Notes: generated from the letters alone by a model not told the origin. Positions 32,980 to 42,321 are shown, counted from the first letter of the stretch. The stretch: DNA of 64,000 nt from Frankia sp. AgB1.9 (GCF_016786355.1 NZ_JADWYX010000038.1:1-64000), one strand, 5' to 3'. Numbers and translations are program-made.

Positions 32980-35511
32980 ATGGGATCCGTTGAAGATCGA
33001 GGTCACGTGACCGAACCTTGGCAGGCTGCCTTCATAACGTCTCCCACCGACGGCTCCCGCCCGCCGGCGGCGTCGAGGCCGGCGCCTTACCTGCGCCGTG
33101 AGTTCGCCGTGGGTCGCGGTTTACGGAGAGCGACGCTGCGCGTGACCGCGCTGGGCCTGGTCGAGGCGCACGTGAACGGCACCCGGGTGGGCGACGAGGT
33201 CCTCGCCCCGGGCTGGACGTCCTATCGTCACCGACTGGTCGTCAGCAGCCACGACGTCACGGACCTGCTGGCAGCGGGTGCCAACGCGCTGGGCCTGATC
33301 CTCGGCGAGGGCTGGGCCGTGGGCAGGCTGACCTGGGAGGAGGGCAAGCGGTCCGTCTGGGCGGATCGGCCCGCCGGTTTCGCGCAGCTCGAGCTCGACT
33401 ACGGCGACTGTGTGGACGTCGTCGGCAGCGGCGCCGACTGGCGGGCGGGCACCGGGGCGATCCTCGCGGACAGCCTCTACGACGGCGAGACGTTCGACGC
33501 CCGCCGCGAGCCGGCCGGCTGGTCCGAGCCGGGCTTCGACGACTCGGGCTGGTCGCCGGTCGACGTGGTCGACCGTGACCTGACCACGTTGGTCGCCCCG
33601 AGCGCGCCGCCGATCCGACGGGTGCAGGAACTGCCCGCGGTCGAGGTCCTCACGACCCCGGCCGGGCGGACGGTCGTCGACTTCGGCCAGAACCTGTCCG
33701 GCTGGGTCCGGCTGACCGTGCGTGGCGAGGCCGGCACCGTCCTCACCCTGCGGCACGCCGAGACGCTGATCGACTGCGAGGCCGACTTCCGGACCAACCG
33801 CACGGCGCTCGCGACCGATCGGTACGTCCTGCGCGGCGGCGGCCCGGAGACCTGGGAACCGCGTTTCACCTTCCACGGCTTCCGCTATGTCGACGTCGAG
33901 GGCTGGCCCGGCGGGCTGGACGCGGGCGCGCTGACGGCCGTGGTCATCCATACGGACCTGCGCCGCACCGGCTGGTTCGAGACCTCGAACGAGCTGGTGA
34001 ACCAGCTGCACCGCAACGTCGTCTGGTCCATGCGCGGCAACTTCGTCGGCGTGCCGACCGACTGCCCGCAGCGCGACGAACGGCTCGGGTGGACCGGCGA
34101 CCTCAACGCCTTCGCCCCGACGGCGGCCTTCCTCTACGACGTGAGCGCCATGCTGGGCTCGTGGCTCACCGACCTCGCCGCCGACCAACGCGCGCAGGGC
34201 CATGTGCCGCTGGTGGTCCCGGACGTCGGCGGGATGCCGATCTCGACACCGACCGCGCTGTGGGGCGACGTCGCGGTCAGCCTCCCGTGGGCGCTGTACC
34301 AGCAGTATGGAGACGCGGGGATCCTCACCCGCCAGTACGGGTCCATGCGCGCCTTCGTCGACAGCGTGGCGACCAGGCTGGACGAGCGGGGCCTGTGGAG
34401 CACCGGGTTCCAGTTCGGCGACTGGCTCGACCCGGACGCACCCCCGAACAACCCGGCCGGCGGCAAGACGGACCCCTACCTAGTCGCGAACGCCTACCTC
34501 AGCCAGGTGAGTTGGCAGCTGGCGCGGACGGCCGAGGTACTGGGCCACGCCGGCGACGCCGAGCGCTATTCGGCGCTGCACGAGCGTGTTCGCGGGGCGT
34601 TCCGCGACGAGTGGGTCACCCCCGCCGGCCTGGTCGCGAACGACACCGTCACCGCCTACGCGCTGGCGATCTGCTTCGACCTCCTGGACCCGGCCCAACA
34701 GGCCCACGCCGGGCGCCGCCTCGCCGACCTGGTCACCAAGGCCGAGTACCGGATCAGCACCGGATTCGCCGGAACGCCCCTGGTTGGGCACGCCCTCAGC
34801 CGCACCGACCAGCTCGACACCGCCTACCGGCTGCTGCTGCGGACCGAATGCCCGTCCTTCCTCTATCCCGTGACGCAGGGCGCGACCACCGTCTGGGAGC
34901 GCTGGGACGCGATCCAGCCGGACGGCACGCTCAACGACACCGGCATGACCTCGCTCAACCACTACGCCCTCGGCGCGATCGCCGACTGGCTGCACCGCGT
35001 CGTCGGCGGCCTTTCCTCCACCGAACCCGGCTACCGGCGCATGCGGATCGCCCCGAGGCCCGGCGGCGGTCTCACCCACGCCACGCTCGTGCACGACACG
35101 CCTCACGGGCAGGTACGCGTCGCGTGGCGGCTGGAACCCACCGGGTCCGTGTCGCTCGACGCCACCGTCCCGCCGGACACGGCCGCCGACGTCGTGCTGC
35201 CTGATCACCCCGACCAGCTGACGGACTCGGTCGGGCCGGGAACCCATCAGTGGCGCTACGAGATTCCGGTCCCAGCGCCGCGCGCCTACTCCCTGGACAC
35301 GCCGCTCAAGGAGCTGTTCGCCGACGACGTGCTCTGGCCCCGGCTCCATGAGGTGATCGGCAGACATCTCCCGCAGTTCGCCGGCGCCAACAGCGGGTCC
35401 GAACCATCCCTGCCCAACCTGCGCGCCCTGCTGGAGTACTTCTCCGCCAGCGCTCCCGGCCTGGAGGCCGATCTGATCGCCACACTCCAGGCGGAACCCG
35501 CCCAAAGCTGA
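32980..35511 (+). CDS. GH78 alpha-L-rhamnosidase
   Basis: An 843-residue intracellular enzyme. The ATG at 32980 has GGAG nine bases upstream; GTG codons at 32971 and 33007 are alternatives. Its order is: N-terminal beta-sandwich (LRRATLRVTALGLVEAHVNG, with TRVGDEVLAPGWT), a second jelly roll, then the (alpha/alpha)6 barrel with VPTDCPQRDERLGWTGD at about 362-378, the hallmark of GH78. The final domain ends near 765. About 80 further residues follow, forming a helical tail (FADDVLWPRLHEVIGRHLP). It releases L-rhamnose from plant glycosides such as flavonoid rutinosides or saponins. An operator lies just before the start, and a CMD-family gene follows after 27 bases. Confidence 0.9.
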   Translation: MGSVEDRGHVTEPWQAAFITSPTDGSRPPAASRPAPYLRREFAVGRGLRRATLRVTALGLVEAHVNGTRVGDEVLAPGWTSYRHRLVVSSHDVTDLLAAGANALGLILGEGWAVGRLTWEEGKRSVWADRPAGFAQLELDYGDCVDVVGSGADWRAGTGAILADSLYDGETFDARREPAGWSEPGFDDSGWSPVDVVDRDLTTLVAPSAPPIRRVQELPAVEVLTTPAGRTVVDFGQNLSGWVRLTVRGEAGTVLTLRHAETLIDCEADFRTNRTALATDRYVLRGGGPETWEPRFTFHGFRYVDVEGWPGGLDAGALTAVVIHTDLRRTGWFETSNELVNQLHRNVVWSMRGNFVGVPTDCPQRDERLGWTGDLNAFAPTAAFLYDVSAMLGSWLTDLAADQRAQGHVPLVVPDVGGMPISTPTALWGDVAVSLPWALYQQYGDAGILTRQYGSMRAFVDSVATRLDERGLWSTGFQFGDWLDPDAPPNNPAGGKTDPYLVANAYLSQVSWQLARTAEVLGHAGDAERYSALHERVRGAFRDEWVTPAGLVANDTVTAYALAICFDLLDPAQQAHAGRRLADLVTKAEYRISTGFAGTPLVGHALSRTDQLDTAYRLLLRTECPSFLYPVTQGATTVWERWDAIQPDGTLNDTGMTSLNHYALGAIADWLHRVVGGLSSTEPGYRRMRIAPRPGGGLTHATLVHDTPHGQVRVAWRLEPTGSVSLDATVPPDTAADVVLPDHPDQLTDSVGPGTHQWRYEIPVPAPRAYSLDTPLKELFADDVLWPRLHEVIGRHLPQFAGANSGSEPSLPNLRALLEYFSASAPGLEADLIATLQAEPAQS

Positions 35512-35538
35512 CGTCGATCATCGACAAGGGGACATCGC

Positions 35539-36126
35539 ATGGCACGCATCGAGCCGCTTCCGCTCAAGCAGTGGCCGAAGGAGATGCGGCAGGTGCTGGC
35601 TGCGCTGGAGCCGCCGGGCACGCCCGCCCGGCTGTCGCCGGAGGGCCGTTCGAAGGCTCTGAACACGCTCGGGGTCTATGCGCATCACACGACGTTGGCG
35701 CAGGCGTTCTTCACGTTCAACGGGCACATCCTGTCGACGAGCACGCTGTCCGACCGTCAGCGCGAGCTGATCGTGCTGCGGGTCTCGGCGCTGCGCAAGG
35801 CGGGCTACGAGTGGCTGCAGCACACGTTCATCGCGCGGGACGCGGGCCTGTCGGATGAGGAGATCCAGCGGATCGCGCTCGGGCCGGACGCGCCGCTGTG
35901 GGACCCGCTGGACGCGGCGATCCTGCGGGCGGTGGATGAGCTGATCGTCGACGGCAGGATCGGCGACGGGACCTGGACGGTTCTGGTCGAGAAGCTTGAG
36001 GTCAAGCAGATCCTGGATGTGATCTTCACGGTGGGTGCGTACGAGACGCTGGCCTACATGATCAGTTCGTTCGACATCGAGATCGACGACGATCTGCGTG
36101 AGGTCATCGGCCGCCGGCAGTCATAG
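35539..36126 (+). CDS. Carboxymuconolactone decarboxylase (CMD) family protein
   Basis: A 195-residue helical protein from ATG 35539 behind AAGGGGA. LSDRQRELIVLRVSALRKAGYEWLQH and AYETLAYMISSF are the AhpD/CMD signature helices. The CXXC of AhpD peroxidases is absent. So it is likely a decarboxylase/isomerase-type or small-molecule-binding member rather than a peroxidase. It sits 27 bases after the rhamnosidase and is almost surely co-transcribed with it. CMD proteins often accompany aromatic ring cleavage, so an aglycone role is possible. Confidence 0.82.
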   Translation: MARIEPLPLKQWPKEMRQVLAALEPPGTPARLSPEGRSKALNTLGVYAHHTTLAQAFFTFNGHILSTSTLSDRQRELIVLRVSALRKAGYEWLQHTFIARDAGLSDEEIQRIALGPDAPLWDPLDAAILRAVDELIVDGRIGDGTWTVLVEKLEVKQILDVIFTVGAYETLAYMISSFDIEIDDDLREVIGRRQS

Positions 36127-36186
36127 ACCGGCCTCGCGGCGGCCGGATCACCAACTCCACGGTGTTCCGGCCGCCGCTGCCGGTCG

Positions 36187-39100
36187 TCAGTTCCGCGGGT
36201 CGGCGAACTCGAGGCACCAGGTCCAGTGGTACTCGCCGGCGGAGATCCGGTGCTGGGGGAGCGTGTCGGGGCCGAGGGCCGCGGTGCCGAGACCCCGGTG
36301 GGCGAGGTCGAGGTGGACGAAGGTCTCGCCGCGTGGGGTGAGCTCCCAGACGTGTCGGGCAGCCTCAAGGTCGCTGGCCCGGAAATGCGAGACGTTCAGC
36401 TGCATGGGTCGGTCGGGGCTGACGGTGATCCGGTGGCCGTCGGGTCCGGTGAGGGTGAGTTCGCGGACGTCAGCCCTGCCGCCGTTCTCCTGCGGGAGCA
36501 GGTAGGGCACGAACAGGTCGCCGACCTGGGCGGTCCACCGGCCGAGCAGCCCTGATCGCTTGCGGTCCGGGTAGGTCTCGTGGGGTCCGAGGCCGAGCCA
36601 GCTCAGGTGCTCGTACCCGGGGACGGTGGCGAAGACGATGCCCAGCCGCGGAACGTCGTCCAGCTCCGGGGGCAGGACCACGTGCTCGTCGAACCGGAAG
36701 GTGGTGTCCGACAGGGCGGTGATCTGCTGCTGGTGTTCGATCACCGCGCCGTAGGCGGCCGTGTAGCGGCTGACGATCGCCGCGGTCGACCCGGTGACCT
36801 TGTGGTCGATCAAGGTGCGGGTGACGCGGAACAGGCCGGTCCGCACGAACCTGGAGTCCAGGGGGAAGGACGCGTCGTTGTCGGTCGGCGCCCGCCAGAA
36901 CGACAACACGGGCGGGGCGCTGAGGGCGGGGTGGAGCAGCAGGCCGTCGCCGTCCAGAGTCACCACGCCGGTGGCGGGACGCGTTTCGGTCCGTGCAGGC
37001 AGGGCCCGGTCGAGCGGGACCTGAAGACGGGCGAGTTCGGTGCCCTCCTCGGCCCACGGGGTGGTTTCGGCGAGCAGGACGATGAGGGTGAGCGCGACGG
37101 CGTCCGGCCGGGCGAGCTGCTCGACGACGGCCGCGGGAAGATCGAGACGGCCCTCCCCGCCGGCGGGGATTTCCGGTGGCGCGACCAGGAACTGCTCGCC
37201 GGGCCCGTCGACCCGGTCGACCTGCAGCGCAAGGCGGAATCGGGACAGGTCCTCGAAGGTCTGCCGGTTCTTCAGCCGTACGCGTCCGAGCCGGGCTTCG
37301 TCCGGGCCGGACAGGGCGCGGACGGGAGCGAACAGGTGGCGCGCCTCGTGGAAGGCGGGCTTCGGACTGCCGTCGGAGAACAGGACGCCGTTGATGCAGA
37401 TGATGCCGTCGTTGGGCTGGTCGCCGAAGTCCCCGCCGTAGCGGAACCGGCCGTCGCCGTCGGGGTCGAGGCCGTGGTCGTAGAGCTCCCAGATGAATCC
37501 GCCCTGCAGGCCGGGGGTGGATTCGAACAGGTCCCAGTAGGCGCCGAGCCCGCCGGTGGAGTTGCCCTGCGAGTAGGCGTACTCGCAGAGAATGACCGGC
37601 CGGTCCGCGTCGGGGTGCGCCGCGTAGGCGCGCAGCGCGTCGGGGACGGGGTACATGGGGCAGACGACGTCGCTGGCGTGGTGGCCGCCGAACCAGTCGT
37701 CGTTGATCGCCCCTTCGTAGTGCAGCGGCCGGGTCGGGTCGTACCGACGGGTCCAGCCGGCGGCGGCGTCGTGGTTGGGGCCGTAGCCACTCTCGTTGCC
37801 GAGTGACCAGAGCAGCACCGAGGGATGGTTCTTGTCGCGGAGCACCATGCGGGACACCCGGTCGACGAACGCCCCGAGGTAGCGCGGGTCGGCGCTGACC
37901 GTCCCGGGAAAGGCGTGGGCCTCGATGTTCGCCTCGGCCACGACGTACAGGCCGTACTCGTCGCACAGGTCGAGGAAACGCGGGTCGTTCGGGTAGTGGG
38001 AAGTGCGGACCGCGTTGACGTTGAACGTCTTGAGCAGGCGCAGCTCGGCGCGGAGCTGCTCCTCGGTGATGACTCGGCCGGTCCGCGCGTTGAAGTCGTG
38101 CCGGTTCACGCCCTGAATCCAGACCCGACCGCCGTTGACCAGCAGGTCCCGGCCGCGGATCTCGACCCGCCGGAAACCGACCCGGACTGTCACCTGCTCG
38201 ACGACCGCGCCGTCCGGGGCGACGAGCTCGACCTCCAGCGGATACAGGGACGGGTTCTCGGCCGACCACGGCGTGACCGCGAGGCCCTCGCTCTCGAAAC
38301 GCACGAGGCCGGTCCGGGGCGGCAGCGCGCGGTCCTGCATCCGGCGCGCTCTCGTCCGCTGCTCGGCGGACAGCGGCGCTCCCGACGCGGACAGCGACAG
38401 CAGATCCAGCAGGCCGGCGGGGATCACCGAAGGCGGCGGCTGCTCCGGGTACCCGGAGCCGGAGCTGCCCTGCGGAACGCCCGCTCCGGCGCTTCCGCCC
38501 GGGACGCCCAGCGGCGCCGGTTCGAACAGACTGACGAGGCGGGTGCGTACCGTCCAGCCGGGGGCGGGCTCCCCGGAGCCGCCGACGGTCACGTCAAGCC
38601 GCAGGCCGCCCGTCGCCGTCGTCGCGTCGAAGTCGGCCACCGCCTGGAGGTCGGCCAGGTAGGTGGGGGCGGTGGTGTAGAGGTACACCGAGCGGGCGAT
38701 GCCGCCGTGCCACCACTGGTCCTGGTCCTCGACGTAGGTGGCGTCCGACCATTTCACGACCGTCAGCTCCAGGTCGTTCGCGCCCGGCCGGACGAATCCG
38801 GTGACGTCGAACTCGGCCGCGAGGTGCGAGTCCTTGCTGAACCCGACGTCGTCGCCGTTCAGCCGCACCAGCAGCACGCTCTCCGCCGCGCCGACGTGCA
38901 GGACGACCCGCCGACCCACCCAGTCGCCCGCGGTGAACTGCCGCCGGTAGACCCCGGTCGGATTCGCCTCCGGCGGGTGCGGATAGGGGGCGTCGAACGG
39001 CAGGACGACGTTCGTGTACTGCGGACGATCCCCGCTGTCCCGCATCGTCCACAGACCCGGCACCTCGACCGGCCGCCACTGCTCGGAACGTTCGGCGCGT

Positions 39101-39249
39101 GGGTCGGGCAGCAGCTGAAAATCCCAGACGCCGTCCAGAACGAGCCGCTCGGGATGCGGCATCGCGTGCATCGGCACGCGATTCCAGGAGACGAGCTCGG
39201 GCGCGTCCCACGGCTGGACGGCGGCCAGGCCGGCCACGTTCACGGTCAT
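36187..39249 (-). CDS. lacZ: GH2 beta-galactosidase (LacZ type)
   Basis: A 1020-residue enzyme; its ATG at 39249 overlaps the galK stop (ATGA), so it is coupled to galK. Order: N-terminal jelly roll (GVWDFQLLPDPRAER, SWNRVPMHAMPHPE), immunoglobulin-like domains, TIM barrel, then C-terminal beta-domains. The general acid sits in WSLGNESGYG (about Glu486) and the nucleophile in ILCEYAYSQGNS (about Glu555). RTSHYPNDPRFLDLCDEYG is typical GH2. Residues about 240-300 hold a Gly/Pro/Ser-rich insertion (GSSGSGYPEQPPPS) in the second domain, absent from E. coli LacZ. It has no signal peptide. It releases galactose for the coupled GalK and GalT. Confidence 0.92.
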   Translation of the reverse strand: MTVNVAGLAAVQPWDAPELVSWNRVPMHAMPHPERLVLDGVWDFQLLPDPRAERSEQWRPVEVPGLWTMRDSGDRPQYTNVVLPFDAPYPHPPEANPTGVYRRQFTAGDWVGRRVVLHVGAAESVLLVRLNGDDVGFSKDSHLAAEFDVTGFVRPGANDLELTVVKWSDATYVEDQDQWWHGGIARSVYLYTTAPTYLADLQAVADFDATTATGGLRLDVTVGGSGEPAPGWTVRTRLVSLFEPAPLGVPGGSAGAGVPQGSSGSGYPEQPPPSVIPAGLLDLLSLSASGAPLSAEQRTRARRMQDRALPPRTGLVRFESEGLAVTPWSAENPSLYPLEVELVAPDGAVVEQVTVRVGFRRVEIRGRDLLVNGGRVWIQGVNRHDFNARTGRVITEEQLRAELRLLKTFNVNAVRTSHYPNDPRFLDLCDEYGLYVVAEANIEAHAFPGTVSADPRYLGAFVDRVSRMVLRDKNHPSVLLWSLGNESGYGPNHDAAAGWTRRYDPTRPLHYEGAINDDWFGGHHASDVVCPMYPVPDALRAYAAHPDADRPVILCEYAYSQGNSTGGLGAYWDLFESTPGLQGGFIWELYDHGLDPDGDGRFRYGGDFGDQPNDGIICINGVLFSDGSPKPAFHEARHLFAPVRALSGPDEARLGRVRLKNRQTFEDLSRFRLALQVDRVDGPGEQFLVAPPEIPAGGEGRLDLPAAVVEQLARPDAVALTLIVLLAETTPWAEEGTELARLQVPLDRALPARTETRPATGVVTLDGDGLLLHPALSAPPVLSFWRAPTDNDASFPLDSRFVRTGLFRVTRTLIDHKVTGSTAAIVSRYTAAYGAVIEHQQQITALSDTTFRFDEHVVLPPELDDVPRLGIVFATVPGYEHLSWLGLGPHETYPDRKRSGLLGRWTAQVGDLFVPYLLPQENGGRADVRELTLTGPDGHRITVSPDRPMQLNVSHFRASDLEAARHVWELTPRGETFVHLDLAHRGLGTAALGPDTLPQHRISAGEYHWTWCLEFADPRN

Positions 39250-40532
39250 TCTTGGCCGCTCTCCTTCGTCGAATCGTTGGTGGTGCGCGGCAGGTGCTCC
39301 TGGACGGGAATCAGCGAGGTCCCGCCGACCGGCCGGCAGAGGTGAACGACGCCGTCCCGTCCGGTCGCGGCGCGATAGCCACGGAGGACCGCCTCGGTGA
39401 ACGTGTCGGCCGAACGGGCGTCGATCAGCGCGATGACGCAGCCGGCGAAGCCGCCGCCGGTCATCCGGGCGCCGTGGCAGCCTGGAGCGGTGCGGCAGGC
39501 GGCGACGGCCGCGTCGAGCTCGGGGCCGCAGACCTCGAAGTCGTCGCGCAGGGACCGGTGACCGTCGAGCAGCACCGCCCCGGCGTGCGCGAGGTCCGAT
39601 CGCAGCAGCGCGGCGACGACCTCCTGGACCCGGGTGTTCTCGGTGACGATGTGCCGAGCCCGGCGCAGCTCCACCGGATCGAGGCGGTCCGCCGCGTCGG
39701 CGGGCAGGCGGTCCGCGAGGTCGCGCAGGCTGTCGACGCCGAGCCGGGCGGCGGCGCGCTCGCATTCGGCGCGGCGTTGGCCGTAGGCGCTGGTCACCAG
39801 GTCACGGCGGGTACCGGTGTCCACGATCGCCACGACCACCGAGTCCGGCACCGCGACCGGGAGCGTCGTGAGGTCGCGGAAGTCGATCCGCAGTGCGTGG
39901 CCGGCCGTCGAGGTGGCGCAGGCCAGCTGGTCGAGCAGCCCGGTCGCGGCGCCCACCCAGTGGTTCTCCGCCCGGTGGGCAAGCCTGGCCGCCTCGACCG
40001 GGTCCCAGTCCTGCCGCCAGGTGACCGCGCAGGCGCGGGCGACGGCGAGCTCCAGGGCGGCGGACGACGACAGCCCCGCCCCGGCCGGCAGGTCGCTGGC
40101 CAGCGTCCCGAACCACCCTCGGGACGCGTCCGCGCCTGCTTGGGACGCGCCTGCGCCCGCGGCGGACCCCATGGCCGCGACCACGCCCTCGACGTACCCG
40201 GTCCAGCCGGCCTGCGCCCGCGCCGCCCGGCCTGGCGGACCGGACGCGGACAGCACGGGTGGCGGCAGGTGAACGCGTGCCGGCGCATCGCGATCCTCGG
40301 AGAACACCTCGATGAGGGCGGCAGCCTCATCCGTCGGCTCCGCCGGGCTGAACGCGAGGCACAGCTCCAGGCCGACGGCCACCGGCAGGCAGAGCCCGTC
40401 GTTGTAGTCGGTGTGCTCGCCGATCAGGTTCACCCGGCCCGGCGAGCGCACCAGATAGCGGGGCGCGGCGCCGAAGGTTTCGACGAACGCCGCCACGGCC
40501 CGCCGCGCGGCGTCCGGAGCCTCGGCCGTCAC
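39246..40532 (-). CDS. galK: Galactokinase
   Basis: A 428-residue GHMP kinase that phosphorylates galactose at C1. GRVNLIGEHTDYNDG is the galactokinase signature, and LPAGAGLSSSAALE is the phosphate-binding loop. The third motif, MTGGGFAGCVIALI, lies near the end. The start overlaps the stop of galT (ATGA) and its stop overlaps the beta-galactosidase start, giving a tightly coupled unit. An alanine-rich stretch (AGAGASQAGADA) between strands is a lineage insertion. GalE is not present in the window. Confidence 0.95.
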   Translation of the reverse strand: MTAEAPDAARRAVAAFVETFGAAPRYLVRSPGRVNLIGEHTDYNDGLCLPVAVGLELCLAFSPAEPTDEAAALIEVFSEDRDAPARVHLPPPVLSASGPPGRAARAQAGWTGYVEGVVAAMGSAAGAGASQAGADASRGWFGTLASDLPAGAGLSSSAALELAVARACAVTWRQDWDPVEAARLAHRAENHWVGAATGLLDQLACATSTAGHALRIDFRDLTTLPVAVPDSVVVAIVDTGTRRDLVTSAYGQRRAECERAAARLGVDSLRDLADRLPADAADRLDPVELRRARHIVTENTRVQEVVAALLRSDLAHAGAVLLDGHRSLRDDFEVCGPELDAAVAACRTAPGCHGARMTGGGFAGCVIALIDARSADTFTEAVLRGYRAATGRDGVVHLCRPVGGTSLIPVQEHLPRTTNDSTKESGQE

Positions 40533-41686
40533 GACGACCTCGCGACGGCGCGCAGCATCGCCGCCGCCCGCTCCGGGGTGATGTCGCGCTGGGCGCCGGC
40601 GAGCATCTCGTAGCCGACGAGGAACTTCCGGACGGAGGCCGACCGGAGCAGCGGCGGATAGAAGTGCGCGTGCAGCTGCCAGTGGTCCCGCGCGCCCGAC
40701 CGGGTTTGGGTCGAGTCCGCGCCTGTGGGCCCAGGCGCGCCGTGCCAGCCCATCGAGTACGGGAACGGCACCCCGAACAGACCGTCGTAGGCCGCCAGCA
40801 AGGCCCGGATGATCGCGACTAGGCTGCCTCGCAGTTCGTGGTCCAGCTCCGGGAGGCTCGCGACGGGGCGGACGGGGACGAGCATGGTCTCGAACGGCCA
40901 GACGGCCCAGTACGGCACGACCGCGAGCCAGTCACTGTTCGCGGCCACGACCCGTTCGTCTTTGGCGCGTTCGACCTCGGCGTAGTCGACCAGCAGGCGT
41001 CGGCCGTGTCGGCGCAGGTAGTCGAGCTGGCGGGCGTCCTCGGCGGCGGGCTCGTCGGGCAGCGAGGCGCTGGCCCAGACCTGGCCGTGCGGATGCGGGC
41101 TGGAGGCCCCCATCGCGGCACCCCGGTTCTCGAAGATCTGGACCCACCGCCACTGCCGGCCGAGTTCGGTGGCCTGGTCGATCCACGTGTCGACGACCGC
41201 GCCCAGCTCGCCGTCGGACATCGCGGCGAGGTGCCGGTCATGGCGCGGGCCGAAGCACAGCACCCGGCAGACACCAGCCTCCGGCTCGGACCGCAGCAGC
41301 TCGCCGACATCGAGGCCGCCGGCTGTGGGCGTGGACGCCGCGCGCCGGTCCTGCTCAGTGGGAGGACGGTCGGCGTCGGGCCGCAGGGCCGGGAAGTCGT
41401 TGGCGAACACGTGCGGGCCGACGTAGGCGGGATTCCGGATCTCGGATCCGGCACGGTCGCCCGGATTGCCGAGGTTGCGGAGGTTGCCGGGGCACAGCGG
41501 GCACGTCGCGTCGTGGCTCGCGACCTCTGGCGGGCTGACAGCCTGACTGTCACCGGACCACGGCCGTCGATCCCGGCCGGCGGACACCAGAATCCACCTG
41601 CCCCGCAGCGGGTCGAACCGCCGGTGCGACGGCGGGGGAGTGTCAGACGGCTCTCCACCCGGCGGGTAAGGGGCCGGCGGGTGCAC
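40529..41686 (-). CDS. galT: Galactose-1-phosphate uridylyltransferase
   Basis: A 385-residue enzyme from GTG 41686, first gene of the galT-galK-lacZ operon. SSPHPHGQVW carries the HPH triad with the uridylylated histidine, and CPLCPGN in the N-terminus resembles the metal-binding cysteines. GWHGAPG and HWQLHAHFYPPLLRSA are the C-terminal signatures. It exchanges UMP between UDP-glucose and galactose-1-phosphate in the Leloir pathway. A palindromic operator lies at 41789, 103 bases upstream, suggesting control together with the rhamnosidase and GH43 genes. Confidence 0.94.
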   Translation of the reverse strand: MHPPAPYPPGGEPSDTPPPSHRRFDPLRGRWILVSAGRDRRPWSGDSQAVSPPEVASHDATCPLCPGNLRNLGNPGDRAGSEIRNPAYVGPHVFANDFPALRPDADRPPTEQDRRAASTPTAGGLDVGELLRSEPEAGVCRVLCFGPRHDRHLAAMSDGELGAVVDTWIDQATELGRQWRWVQIFENRGAAMGASSPHPHGQVWASASLPDEPAAEDARQLDYLRRHGRRLLVDYAEVERAKDERVVAANSDWLAVVPYWAVWPFETMLVPVRPVASLPELDHELRGSLVAIIRALLAAYDGLFGVPFPYSMGWHGAPGPTGADSTQTRSGARDHWQLHAHFYPPLLRSASVRKFLVGYEMLAGAQRDITPERAAAMLRAVARSS

Positions 41687-41788
41687 TAGGCCAGTTCCTG
41701 GGCTGACGTGCGCACCTCGCGCTGCGACACGTGTTCTGAGGCGTCGTTCGGCGGCATCGTCCGGCCTTCCGGTTCACGTGATGAGTGG

Positions 41789-41804
41789 GCTAGTGCGCGC
41801 TAGT
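41789..41804. promoter_or_regulatory. ACTAG-type palindromic operator
   Basis: GCTAGTGCGCGCTAGT matches 14 of 16 consensus bases. It precedes galT on the minus strand, 103 bases from its start. Confidence 0.68.
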
Positions 41805-41916
41805 CACCGCGTACATGTACCAGATGGGGCCTGGTGTGGGCTACTCGCGAACACTGCCGGGCGCCGACGACGGCGAGCGCCACCTCCGACGAGGTTCCCC
41901 CGACCCTGGCCTCCGG

Positions 41917-41991
41917 TGATCGCCGTTTCGGCCCTCTGATGGTCGTGTTCGGCGCTGTTTCGCAGCCACCAGAGGGCGAAAACAGCGATCA
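41917..41991. repeat. 75-bp dispersed palindromic repeat
   Basis: The left end TGATCGCCGTTTCGGCCC and right end GGGCGAAAACAGCGATCA bound a central TGGTCGTG arm and loop. It has the same length as the copies at 5448 and 46979. It lies in a divergent intergenic region, so it cannot be only a terminator. Confidence 0.85.
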
Positions 41992-42167
41992 AGGCGTCGG
42001 GCGGACCTTGCCGGCCGCCGCACCGGCTGCGAGGCCGCGGCACCGGCCGCGCGGTTGCCGCACCGGCCGCGCGGCGGTCGACCGCGGGCCCTCGCCTACC
42101 GGGACCCGATCGGGACGGGTCGCGCTGTTCCGGCCGTGACGGCTCTTTCGTCGCGACGGTTGCCCCG

Positions 42168-42212
42168 TGGACCGCCGGTCCGTATCGTAGCGGTAAGCGG
42201 ACCGCCGGTCCG
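42168..42212. promoter_or_regulatory. Double TetR operator before luciferase-like/Rieske operon
   Basis: TGGACCGCCGGTCCG (42168-42182) and CGGACCGCCGGTCCG (42198-42212) have centres 30 bases apart and flank GTATCGTA. They copy the arrangement at the tetR promoter (7357-7402) closely. The second site ends 109 bases before the start at 42322. Confidence 0.75.
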
Positions 42213-42321
42213 GAGGCGAGACGCCCTCGGACCCCGACTGTCAACCGGCGCCGAGGCCGGGGCCGCGGGCCGCCGCGGTGCACCGTGCCGCCGCCCGCCG
42301 CCGTGTGGAAGGGATCTCGCT

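Larger units (their letters stand above)
41687..42321. other. Divergent region with operator, repeat and TetR sites
   Basis: No gene is supported in this stretch between galT and the luciferase-like gene. It holds three elements in order: an ACTAG-type operator (41789), a full 75-bp repeat (41917-41991) and a double TetR operator (42168-42212). The repeat lies between two promoters, so it may insulate them. Confidence 0.6.

Noticed and set aside
32971-33007. Rhamnosidase start at GTG 32971 or GTG 33007
   Set aside because: ATG 32980 has GGAG at the right distance; 32971 directly follows that site and 33007 would drop conserved-looking residues, though it cannot be excluded.
36470-38269. 600-codon open frame within the beta-galactosidase gene
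   Set aside because: It is another frame of a gene with clear GH2 motifs; the product is a low-complexity Arg/Pro/Gly string caused by high GC at third positions.
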